Assembly (NCBI GenBank): GCA_002506535.1
Contig: DAXT01000025.1
Coordinates: 1-64,000 of the forward strand
Length of the DNA stretch: 64,000 bases
Direction: 5' to 3'
Source of the DNA: Methanothrix harundinacea
GTDB lineage: Archaea; Halobacteriota; Methanosarcinia; Methanotrichales; Methanotrichaceae
Each line of letters opens with the position of its first letter. Positions within the stretch are counted from its first letter, which is position 1. The notes under the pieces are model-generated. The model saw only the letters and a list, made by a program, of their open reading frames with translations. It did no database searches and had not been told where the DNA came from. Both the position numbers and the translations under genes were made by a program. Shown here one piece after another: positions 26,176-34,095 of this stretch.

Positions 26176-26187
26176 CGACTACCCCAT

Positions 26188-27012
26188 CTAGTAGGCGTAC
26201 AGGCCGCTGTAGGGCCTCTTCGACCTCGGCGTCAGCCTGACGAAGGGCGATGCCAGGATCTCCTCTTTCGTCATCTCCACCTCGGGGAACCGGTCCAGGT
26301 ACCTCGATACGTACTCCTCGATCAGCTCCCGGTCGGCCTCGTCGGCGGGAGAGATATCCACCTGGGCGCCGACCTGATCATCCCTGGCGGTCCCCCGGAG
26401 GTAGATGACGCCGCCGTGCATCCCCGTCCCCATGAAGTTCGCATCGTGACTTTCCCCATCGAGGTCCAGGATTATGACCACACCTCCGGCCATGTACTCG
26501 CCGAGGAAGTCCTGGGCCCCGCCGCCGACGACGAGGACGGGCCTCTTGCCCTCGCAGTCCTTCATGTGGAGGGCGGCCCGGTAGCCGCAGCCGTCCCGCA
26601 CGTAGATCTCCCCGCCCCTCATGGAGAAGCCGAGGACGTCTCCCGCCCTCCCCCTGACGACGACCTCGCCGGAGTCCATGGTGTTTCCGACCCCGTCCTG
26701 GGCGTTCCCATCGACGGTGATCTTGTGGCCGGAGAGGAAGGCGGCGAGGTCGTTTCCCGCCGTCCCGCAGATATCGATCTCCATCTGCTGCCCCTCGGGG
26801 GTGTAGAGGCGGGTACCGATGTACCTCTGGCCGCAGACGTTGGAGATCTCGACCCGCTTCGTCCCCGAGAGTTGAAGCTCCCTCAAGCGGTCGTTAAGCT
26901 CCCTCGTCTCCAGGCCCGCGGCGTCGATGGAGACCGCCCCCGTCCCCGCCGACACGCCCGCCTTCGGGACTGAACTCGGCCTTCCTTTTGGTACTGCTGC
27001 TTTTATCATCAT
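26188..27012 (-). CDS. Glutamate synthase domain 3 protein (GXGXG beta-helix)
   Basis: 274 residues. It corresponds to the C-terminal beta-helix domain of GltB, also related to FwdC: repeated G.....G.......G units such as LNDRLRELQLSG, GTAGNDLAAFLSG and GGDVLGF-like turns, ending in the MTKEEILASPFVRLTP tail. In archaea the large GltB chain is split and this domain is a separate gene. It starts 3 nt after domain 2 and is followed by the FdhA-like gene after 12 nt. Confidence 0.88.
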   Translation of the reverse strand: MMIKAAVPKGRPSSVPKAGVSAGTGAVSIDAAGLETRELNDRLRELQLSGTKRVEISNVCGQRYIGTRLYTPEGQQMEIDICGTAGNDLAAFLSGHKITVDGNAQDGVGNTMDSGEVVVRGRAGDVLGFSMRGGEIYVRDGCGYRAALHMKDCEGKRPVLVVGGGAQDFLGEYMAGGVVIILDLDGESHDANFMGTGMHGGVIYLRGTARDDQVGAQVDISPADEADRELIEEYVSRYLDRFPEVEMTKEEILASPFVRLTPRSKRPYSGLYAY

Positions 27013-27015
27013 CTT

Positions 27016-28530
27016 TCACTCTCCGGCTCCTTTGATCCCGAGGACGTCCAGCTCCCATTCGTAGAGCCCCACCCCCCGGAGGTGGTCGCGGTTCCCCCGG
27101 AGGCTCTCCAGGGCGTTGATACCCATCCCCCCCAGCATCTCCCGGATCTCGTGGGACCAGGCTGAGATGAGGTTAGATAGCCTCGTCGAGGCGATCTCGA
27201 CGTTCAGCCTCCCTGAGAGGCGGGGGTTCTGGGTGCATATCCCCCAGTTGCAGTTTCCGGTGTAGCACTTCTGGCAGAGGGTGCAGCCCATGGCGATCAG
27301 CGCCGCGGACCCTATGTAGACTGCGTCGGCCCCGAGAGCTATCGCCTTTATGACGTCGGAGCTGGACCTGAACCCCCCGGCGGCGATGATGGAGCACCGG
27401 TTCCTGATCCCCTCCTCCCGGAGCCTCCGGTCGAGGGAGGAGATGGCGAGCTCTGTGGGTATCCCCACGTTGTCCCGGATCGCCTTGGGGGCGGCCCCGG
27501 TCCCGCCCCGCAGGCCGTCGATGGCGATGATGTCTGCGCCTGCGCGCACGATCCCCGAGGCTATGGCGGCGAAGTTGTGGACGGCGGCGATCTTGACGGA
27601 TATCGGCTTCTCGTAGTTGGTCGCCTCCTTCAGGGCGTATATGAGGGTCGAGAGGTCCTCTATCGAGTAGATGTCGTGGTGGGGCGCCGGGGAGATGGCG
27701 TCGGTCCCCTGGGGGATCATCCTCGTCTCGGCGACGGCCAAAGAGACCTTCTCTCCGGGGAGGTGGCCGCCTATCCCGGGCTTCGCCCCCTGGCCGACCT
27801 TGATCTCCACCGCCTGGGCGACATTGAGGTACTCGGCGTCTATACCGAAGCGCCCCGATGCGACCTGGACTATGGCGCAACGACCAAACTCGCTCCTCAT
27901 CTCCCGGGGGAGGCCGCCCTCGCCGGTGTTGAAGTAGGTCCCCGACCTGCAGGCGGCCGTCGCCAGGGATTTGAAGGCGTTGTAGCTGATCGCCCCGAAG
28001 GACATCGCCGAGAAGAGGATGGGGGTCTCCACCGTCAGGTTGGGGTAGAGCTCCGTTCTGATCTCGACCTCTCCATCCTTCGAGGATATCTCCAGCATCT
28101 CGGGCTTTCTACCCAGGAAGGTCCGAAGCTCCATCGGCTCCCGGAGGGGGTCTATCGAGGGGTTTGTCACCTGGGAGGCGTTGAGGAGGATGTGGTCCCA
28201 GTAGATCCGGAAGGGCTTGTCGGAGCCGCAGCCGGTCAGGAGGACCCCTCCCGTCTCAGCCTGCCTCTTCAGGTCCTCGATCTTCTCCCGGGTCCAGGAG
28301 GCGTTCGGCCTGTAGAACGACGGCGACGGCCTGACGACTATCGCCTTCTGGGGGCAGAAGATGACGCACCTCTGGCAGCCGGCGCATTTGTGGTCGTCGG
28401 AGACCAGCCGGTCGGCGACCGGATCGTAAGTGTGGGTACCGAAGGCGCACTGCCTCTCGCAGCCGCGGCAGGAGCCGCACCTCTCCTCGTCCCTTATGAC
28501 CTCAAACTCGGGAAAGACGAATGATCTCAT
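27016..28530 (-). CDS. Glutamate synthase domain 2 (FMN) with N-terminal ferredoxin domain
   Basis: 504 residues from the ATG at 28530, which overlaps the domain 1 stop (TGATG); TTG 28536 is also in frame. The N-terminus carries CGSCRGCERQC and CAGCQRCVIFCP ferredoxin motifs. The rest is the FMN barrel of archaeal glutamate synthase: KPGIGGHLPGEKV, PAPHHDIYSIEDL, IDGLRGGTGAAP and the CTLCQKCYTGNCNWGIC segment with the iron-sulfur ligands. The protein makes glutamate from 2-oxoglutarate and glutamine-derived ammonia using low-potential electrons. Confidence 0.93.
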   Translation of the reverse strand: MRSFVFPEFEVIRDEERCGSCRGCERQCAFGTHTYDPVADRLVSDDHKCAGCQRCVIFCPQKAIVVRPSPSFYRPNASWTREKIEDLKRQAETGGVLLTGCGSDKPFRIYWDHILLNASQVTNPSIDPLREPMELRTFLGRKPEMLEISSKDGEVEIRTELYPNLTVETPILFSAMSFGAISYNAFKSLATAACRSGTYFNTGEGGLPREMRSEFGRCAIVQVASGRFGIDAEYLNVAQAVEIKVGQGAKPGIGGHLPGEKVSLAVAETRMIPQGTDAISPAPHHDIYSIEDLSTLIYALKEATNYEKPISVKIAAVHNFAAIASGIVRAGADIIAIDGLRGGTGAAPKAIRDNVGIPTELAISSLDRRLREEGIRNRCSIIAAGGFRSSSDVIKAIALGADAVYIGSAALIAMGCTLCQKCYTGNCNWGICTQNPRLSGRLNVEIASTRLSNLISAWSHEIREMLGGMGINALESLRGNRDHLRGVGLYEWELDVLGIKGAGE

Positions 28531-29675
28531 CAGCAAATCCTCTCAAAGCCCTTCTCAAAGCCCTTCATCTCGGCTATTACCGGCTCGCCCCCCTTGGGGG
28601 TCCAGACCCGGTCCAGGTGGGGGGATATCAGCCTTATCGACGCCTCCTCGCTGGAGATGTAGAACATCTCTCCTCGCGTTGCGGCGGTGAGGGGACGCAG
28701 CCTTATCCTGTCGGTGAGCCCTACCATCCGGCCCGTCTCCCCGATGATGACGGCGAAGGGGCCGTTCATCAGGAGCGGCCCGTAGGTCATCCGCAGGGCG
28801 GTCAGCAATCTCTTCTCCTTCTCGTCCATCCTGTCGATGGCGGCCCATATGGGGGGGGCGAGGATCTTGGCGACTATCTCGATGGGGAGCTTCTGCCTCC
28901 TCATGAGCAAATCCGCGGCGTAGGCGATCACCTCGGTGTCGGTCTGGAGGGTGCAGGCGTAGCCGTACATCTCCAGGTACCAGCGGTTCGTCCCGTAGCT
29001 GGAGACCTCGCCGTTGTGGACGACCGTCGTGTCCAGGAGGCCGAAGGGGTGGGCTCCGCCCCACCAGGCCTGGGTGTTCGTCGGAAACCGGCCGTGGACG
29101 GTCCAGGTATGTCCCCGGTAGAGCCGGTCGAGCATGAAGTACTCGCCGATCTCCTCGGGGTAGCCGACGCCCTTGAAGCAGCCCATGTTCTTTCCGGAGC
29201 TGAAGACGTAGGCGTTCTCGATTTTCGTGTTGACGGCCATGATCTCCCTGACGATGTAGTCCCCGTCGGTCATCTCGGCGTCATCCCCCTCCTTTCGGGG
29301 GAGGACGAAGTACCGCCATATCAGGGGCGGATCCCTCACCACTACGCCGTCGTCGGTGGGGATCTCCTCGTCGAAGAAGACCTCGAACTTCCGGGCGAGG
29401 AAAGCCTCCAGTTCCTTCTTGGCGGCCCTTCTGGCCACGTCCGTGGGGCCTGTGAACATGAGGTGGAAGGCGTAGAGGTCCCTGTTATCGGGGTATATGC
29501 CGTAGGCTGCAAAGCCGCCGCCGAGGCCGTTACCCCGGACTCTCATGCTGGCTATCGCCTTCATCACCCCCTCTCCGGTGAACCGGTCACCGTCCCGGTT
29601 CATCGCCCCGAAGATGGAGCAGGCACATATATCCTTGGTGTAAAGCTCTCTACGGCTTCTTCTCTTCCGATCCAT
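28530..29675 (-). CDS. Glutamate synthase domain 1 (glutamine amidotransferase, class II)
   Basis: 381 residues from the ATG at 29675, which has GAGGT 4 nt upstream; the frame is open to 29750. The N-terminal-nucleophile amidotransferase core is visible: CSIFGAMNRDG, RGHTWTVHGRFPTN, VHNGEVSSYGTNR and LQTDTEVIAYAAD. The probable nucleophile is Cys19 (or Cys17), so an 18-residue propeptide would have to be removed, as in bacterial GltB. First gene of the operon; its stop overlaps the start of domain 2. Confidence 0.9.
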   Translation of the reverse strand: MDRKRRSRRELYTKDICACSIFGAMNRDGDRFTGEGVMKAIASMRVRGNGLGGGFAAYGIYPDNRDLYAFHLMFTGPTDVARRAAKKELEAFLARKFEVFFDEEIPTDDGVVVRDPPLIWRYFVLPRKEGDDAEMTDGDYIVREIMAVNTKIENAYVFSSGKNMGCFKGVGYPEEIGEYFMLDRLYRGHTWTVHGRFPTNTQAWWGGAHPFGLLDTTVVHNGEVSSYGTNRWYLEMYGYACTLQTDTEVIAYAADLLMRRQKLPIEIVAKILAPPIWAAIDRMDEKEKRLLTALRMTYGPLLMNGPFAVIIGETGRMVGLTDRIRLRPLTAATRGEMFYISSEEASIRLISPHLDRVWTPKGGEPVIAEMKGFEKGFERIC

Positions 29676-29755
29676 GATAACCTCAAACGCCATCCGTCGG
29701 CCCGATTTGATGCCGGATCGACGAGGCGTGCAAACATGAAGTGGTCTCAATAAAG

Positions 29756-29770
29756 GGTTTATAGGTATTT
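29756..29770 (-). promoter_or_regulatory. Probable TATA box of the glutamate synthase operon
   Basis: AAATACCTATAAACC on the minus strand, about 80-95 nt before the domain 1 start. It is the best TATA-like element upstream of the operon. Confidence 0.4.
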
Positions 29771-29899
29771 GAGAAAGGTTGAGAAACGTTCATAATAGTT
29801 ATGAAGGAGGAAGGGCGGGGAGGATGGGGGTTTTGGCGGAGGGGGAGGGGGGGAGATCTCGAAGAGACCGGAGACTGCCAGATATTGCTAAGCCTGCAA

Positions 29900-30268
29900 A
29901 TTATACGGATCAGAAAGCCCCCATCCGCCCCCGCCGGCCCCACCAGATGCCCCCCAAACTCCACCGCCCAGAAGAGGATGGGATAAGCGACCCACCTCTC
30001 CAGCCCCCCCGATCCCAAGGACCATAAAGGAGCCCTCCCGCCCCAGGGCGGAGCGGAGGGCGGCGAGGGCGACCGCGCCGAAGGCCGCCGAAAAGCGCCG
30101 GGGTGGCGGGGCGATGTCCCCGCCGGAGGCGGCGGCGGGGGCGAAGGCCGGGGCCGAGAAGATCGGGTTCATCTCCGGGCTGTCGGCGGGTAAGAGCCCG
30201 ACCCCCAGGACGCCCAGGCCGAAGGGGCCGGTGAGGACGGAGAGGCCCCGGTCCCGGGCGGCGGCATA
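29900..30268 (-). pseudogene. DUF998-type membrane protein remnant, frameshifted
   Basis: On the minus strand, the frame after the stop of the 30269-30682 gene reads LTGPFGLGVLGVGLLPAD and then FSAAFGAVALAALRSALG, typical of the second half of DUF998 membrane proteins. At a run of seven C (30004-30010, + strand) the match moves to another frame and continues as GGLERWVAYPILFWAVEFGG, the family C-terminus. Taking one base out of the run restores one continuous frame. There is no start codon context, and the conserved first half is missing here. Confidence 0.7.
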
Positions 30269-30682
30269 TCAGGCTCTCTTAGCTTCGTAGGGTCCTGACA
30301 GCTCCATCGAATCGCTGTCTCTATAATAGAACTCGCCCCTGATGGTATCATCATCAATCATCCGTCCGTCCGTGAAGGATATGGTCACCAGAGGGTCACC
30401 TCCCCCCACGCTCTTGGTCGCCAGGTAGTAAGCCTTAATCTTGCCGCTTTCGATCGTTCCGAAGACTATCCCGCCGTAATTATTCCCGGAAGGAGTCACC
30501 TCCACCGAAAAAGACCCGACTATGCTGTCTCCAACTTGCTGTATGTTGGCCGTCATTATCTCCTTCACGGGGCCAAAACTGTAGGAGGACTCCCACGTCC
30601 CCGTAACGTCGCTCAGGCCGACACAAGGATAGATCAAGAGTGCCGACGCGAGTATCATAACCGACCATCTGACCATTCTCAT
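30269..30682 (-). CDS. Secreted protein of unknown function
   Basis: 137 residues from the ATG at 30682, preceded by GATGTGATC; the open frame extends to 30769. An N-terminal signal (MRMVRWSVMILASALLIYPC) precedes a small soluble domain, GLSDVTGTWESSYSFG...EIMTANIQQVGDSIVGSFS, which resembles lipocalin-like or immunoglobulin-like beta proteins that measure 'TW..S' repeats. No firm family. A TATA element lies at 30727-30740. It is wedged between two fragments that resemble DUF998, so it may have been inserted into a former gene. Confidence 0.65.
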   Translation of the reverse strand: MRMVRWSVMILASALLIYPCVGLSDVTGTWESSYSFGPVKEIMTANIQQVGDSIVGSFSVEVTPSGNNYGGIVFGTIESGKIKAYYLATKSVGGGDPLVTISFTDGRMIDDDTIRGEFYYRDSDSMELSGPYEAKRA

Positions 30683-30726
30683 TCTGATCACATCCGATCC
30701 CTTGGCTTTAAGCTGCCTTTTGGTGA

Positions 30727-30740
30727 CATTAATATTTAAG
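30727..30740 (-). promoter_or_regulatory. TATA box of the 30269-30682 gene
   Basis: CTTAAATATTAATG on the minus strand, 45-58 nt upstream of the ATG at 30682, leaving a leader of roughly 25 nt. Confidence 0.5.
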
Positions 30741-30834
30741 CCATCGTCCAAGGACTTCTGAAAAACCATGCACTTTATGAAGATTATTATATACTAATAG
30801 ATACATGAAAAATGTATGAGTTCTTTTGCCGCCT

Positions 30835-31060
30835 TGTGCCCCAGGACGCCAAGGGCGAAGAGGCCGATGAGGACGGGGGGGCTCCGGCTCCAGGCAGACC
30901 CTGGCCCGGGGCCGACGCGCCGACCCCCGCCGGCGCCGCACCGGGCCGGGCCGAATACGAAGGCACAGACCTGGATGAGAGGAGAGAACTGCGGGATGTT
31001 GGCCTCGAAGGAGGGTCCAAAGGCCGCCTCTGGCGGAGACTGCAGCGAAGCAGTGATGAT
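30835..31060 (-). pseudogene. Second GC-rich coding remnant resembling the DUF998 fragment
   Basis: A GC-rich open stretch on the minus strand reads, near its 3' end, SPPVLIGLFALGVLG. The DNA of this motif is nearly the same as the LSVLTGPFGLGVLG stretch at about 30210-30250 (about 45 of 56 nt by eye). No start or complete domain is present and the surrounding sequence is AT-rich. It is either the 5' part of the same broken gene or a second decayed copy. Confidence 0.4.
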
Positions 31061-31168
31061 GTTATTGTGCCATCATTGCAAAAAGCTTTTTTAGTATGAC
31101 CGTTCCTTAATATTACAAACGCGGTACGGATGGGTTATATTATCGAAACATTTGGGAGATGAATTGGC

Positions 31169-32011
31169 ATGCTGGAATCCCTTGTTGGCATCTTGGAGTC
31201 GACTCCACTATCATATAAATTTGCTATTATTTTGGGCCTGATCCTGGTGATAGCTGCGATCTGTCCTCCCTTGATAGCAGCGGTAGTCAAGCAGTCCCTC
31301 GCCCTGACGGGGAGGCAGGCCCAGGCCCTGGCAGCGATAGGTTTTATTTTGATCGTTGCAGGTTCCGCAGGGCTGTACATGGCGAACAAACCCCCAAGAA
31401 TAATAGAAATTATCCCGCCTGCAGGTGAATTTACTATAGGAAAAACCATTACCGTCACAGTGAATGCTTCTGATCCCGACAAAGACAAACTCAGATACGA
31501 GTTTCTTAGGAAGGGCCCTGGCACCGACGATCAGTGGCATAGCGTTCAGGGACCGTTGGAGGATAATTCCTGGAGCTGGGTGATATGGCCGGCTGATAAG
31601 GGCCCCAACTACATCAACGTCATCGTTTATGATGAGAGAGATCTTAATAAATCCGCTTACAGGGAGTACAAGATACGGCCACCAAACCAACCACCTAAGA
31701 TCAACAGCATCTCAGCTAAAAAATTTGAGGGGTCAATCTGGAAGCTCGAAACGGACGCATCTGACGACGACGACGATCAGATCGAGTACAGGTTCTCAAA
31801 GTTCAATAGAGTAAACTGTAGCTGGGATATCATCTGCAACTGGTCAACGACAGATGAATGTTACCTGGACCGCTCGGGGGATGACGCCGGGATAAAGATG
31901 GTGAGGTTTGAAGTTCGGGACCGCTCTCATAGATATATGCTCGATGATAGAGGAGATGACAAAATGGAGCACGAACTTGCTCAAATCACCTCCGAAACGG
32001 CTGATAATTGA
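31169..32011 (+). CDS. Membrane-anchored protein with extracellular beta domain
   Basis: 280 residues. Two membrane segments near residues 16-37 and 52-70, then an extracytoplasmic region starting at ANKPPRIIEIIPPAGEFTIGK with immunoglobulin/cadherin-like strands (VTVNASDPDKDKLRYEF; later LETDASDDDDDQIEYRFS). No known enzyme motif. A TATA-like TTATATTATC is about 25 nt upstream. A Pro/Arg-rich frame (+1) overlaps its 3' end and continues about 127 nt beyond the stop, so a frameshift near the C-terminus cannot be excluded. Confidence 0.7.
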   Translation: MLESLVGILESTPLSYKFAIILGLILVIAAICPPLIAAVVKQSLALTGRQAQALAAIGFILIVAGSAGLYMANKPPRIIEIIPPAGEFTIGKTITVTVNASDPDKDKLRYEFLRKGPGTDDQWHSVQGPLEDNSWSWVIWPADKGPNYINVIVYDERDLNKSAYREYKIRPPNQPPKINSISAKKFEGSIWKLETDASDDDDDQIEYRFSKFNRVNCSWDIICNWSTTDECYLDRSGDDAGIKMVRFEVRDRSHRYMLDDRGDDKMEHELAQITSETADN

Positions 32012-32160
32012 TCAAAAGATTCCAGCAACACCACCCCGCCCTATCCAGGAAGTACAGACAACTCCACAAAGACCTGAGATGAGACGACAGGCGAGGAGAC
32101 CTGAGATAAGATCACGCATTAAAGAAAAATCGGGATAAAATAGCATGGAGTGTATTACAT

Positions 32161-32724
32161 ATGAAGACCACCGTATTGGCTTTGACCCTTTATCTGATGG
32201 CCGGGCTCTTGGCCGCATCCGCAGAGACCGTAGTATATGATGAGATCCCCCTGAAATATCCCTGGTCAGGGTTTACAGGCAGCGATGGAGGAACCGACTC
32301 CCTGACGGTGGACCCCTTCTCCAAGGAGTCCCCCAATAGCGGAGATATCTGCGCCAGGGTGACTTATGACAGCTCAGCCGAGGATTGGGCAGCCCTCTTC
32401 ATCCAGGCCACCGGCGACTGGAGGCGGGGGCCCGGCATCGGCCTCGATCTGACGGGGGCCACGACCCTCACCTTCGCGGCCCGGGGGGGCCGGGACGGCG
32501 AGGCCGTCACCTTCGGCTACGGGTACGAGCCCGACCGCAGCGGAACCGCCGACTCCTCCCGGAGCCGCCAGTCCCTCATCCTTGGGAATGAATGGAGAAG
32601 GTTCTCCATGGATCTGAGGGGAAAAGACCTCTCCTCAATCAGCGGGCTATTCAGCCTGCGGCTGGATAGAGAAGGCAACCCTGGAGGGGCGACGATCTAC
32701 ATCGACGATATAAGATATACATAG
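32161..32724 (+). CDS. Secreted carbohydrate-binding-like domain protein
   Basis: 187 residues. Signal peptide MKTTVLALTLYLMAGLLAASA, then one jelly-roll type domain: GLDLTGATTLTFAARGG, RRFSMDLRGKDLSSISGLFS and the ending GATIYIDDIRYT are typical of galactose-binding-like/CBM11-like modules that often accompany glycoside hydrolases. GGAGTG stands 8 nt before the ATG. It may bind surface polysaccharide; this is inferred from fold only. Confidence 0.65.
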   Translation: MKTTVLALTLYLMAGLLAASAETVVYDEIPLKYPWSGFTGSDGGTDSLTVDPFSKESPNSGDICARVTYDSSAEDWAALFIQATGDWRRGPGIGLDLTGATTLTFAARGGRDGEAVTFGYGYEPDRSGTADSSRSRQSLILGNEWRRFSMDLRGKDLSSISGLFSLRLDREGNPGGATIYIDDIRYT

Positions 32725-33080
32725 GCGACATAGGTACAGATTTAAGCGCAGAGGGCAACGGGGCGGGTCGCAGGAGTGCGGAAGGCCAGAGGAGACGGCG
32801 GACGGGCCCGGCGAACTGCTGCTCCTCCGACCCTTCTGCCCCGTCTCTCTCCCTCTCCGGCGAAGGGGGGCAAATATCGGCTTATTCATGGTGGGATGCG
32901 GCTTTGACCGCCTATTCTGACAGAACGAGTCTGCCCGGCTGCTGCAGCATCCGCCCCTCTCGCGGATCGACGCTCCTTTGGCGATGGCGACGAGAAAACC
33001 CAGGGACGATTGCGTCTTCCGCCTCGGCTCAAAGCCCCAAACGACAGGGTGAAATACTCCCCCGGAGAGAGAGCGGGCAG
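32725..33080. other. Intergenic region before the lipoprotein gene
   Basis: About 356 nt. An open frame (32904 onward) continues into the lipoprotein but has no sensible composition before the ATG at 33081. No RNA gene or clear promoter seen. Confidence 0.35.
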
Positions 33081-33962
33081 ATGAAGAAACTATTACTGTT
33101 ACTGGCCATGATCGCCGTCGCCTTCTCCGGCTGCGTCGAGGAGAAGCCGAGCCCTGAGGAGCTGAAGGCGATGATGATCGATTCGGTCGATAAGATCCAG
33201 ACGGCGGCCTTCGCCGTCGATCTCGAACAGACGATCAAGATCGTCAACCTCTCCGAGACGGATAGATCCCTGCGGACCGAGACCTTCACGACGAAGTCGT
33301 CGGGGGAGGGGGTCCTCAACGTCACCGCCCGGGCGATGAGGATGACGATGACCACCACCTCCATCTCCGAAGAGATGGGAGAGGTCACCTCCGAGATGGA
33401 GATGTACATGGAGGGGGATACCATGTACACCAACGTCGACGGCGAATGGATGAAGATGCCGGGGATGCCAGAGGAGATGTGGGACCAGCAGAACCAGGTG
33501 AAGACCCAGGCTGAGCTCCTCAACGCCTCGAATATCGAGCTCGTCGGCTCCGAGAAGATCGACGGGAAGGACGCCTTCAAGGTGAAGGTCGTCCCAGACA
33601 CCGAGACCTTCACCGCGATCCTCAGCCAGCAGATGGGTTCGATGCCGTTTTACGCCATGAACATTACGCAGCTCTTCGAGGATAGCGAGATGGAGTGGAC
33701 GACCTGGATATCGAAGGAGTCGAGCCTGCCGCTGAAGAACCGGGTCATCCTGAAGCTGACCCTCACCTCCGATATGATGGGCATCCCCGTCGACGAGATG
33801 GGCGACCTCGAGATGATCATCGACTCCGACTCGACGGTGATCTACTCCGGCTACAACGAGGCGGTCTCCATCGAGATCCCGGATGAGGCCGTCGCCGCCC
33901 CCTCCTGGCTCGATATGCTGATGGCGATGATGAACGAGCCCTCGGAGGTCCCGGCCGCATAG
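33081..33962 (+). CDS. Exported lipoprotein, LolA/LppX-like
   Basis: 293 residues. Signal MKKLLLLLAMIAVAFSGC with lipobox Cys18. The mature part has an alternating beta pattern (AFAVDLEQTIKIVN, GEGVLNVTARAMRMTMTTT, MYMEGDTMYTNVDGEWMKM, NIELVGSEKIDGKDAFKVKV) like the lipoprotein-carrier / LppX-type fold common in methanogen lipoproteins. Very Met-rich. No functional assignment. The long open frame starting at 32904 is not the real start. Confidence 0.75.
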   Translation: MKKLLLLLAMIAVAFSGCVEEKPSPEELKAMMIDSVDKIQTAAFAVDLEQTIKIVNLSETDRSLRTETFTTKSSGEGVLNVTARAMRMTMTTTSISEEMGEVTSEMEMYMEGDTMYTNVDGEWMKMPGMPEEMWDQQNQVKTQAELLNASNIELVGSEKIDGKDAFKVKVVPDTETFTAILSQQMGSMPFYAMNITQLFEDSEMEWTTWISKESSLPLKNRVILKLTLTSDMMGIPVDEMGDLEMIIDSDSTVIYSGYNEAVSIEIPDEAVAAPSWLDMLMAMMNEPSEVPAA

Positions 33963-34095
33963 CCGGGAGACGAAAGATAAATAGACCGCCGGCCCGGTGG
34001 GCGGTGGGTAACGATCAACGGAGGAGATGATGGAGGCGGGAGATGGGGTCGGGGGAGGGAGAGGAGGTGGCGGGAGGGTACGGGCGCGGGGCCCT

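Noticed and set aside
32904..33080. N-terminal extension of the lipoprotein
   Set aside because: The true signal peptide and lipobox begin at the ATG at 33081.
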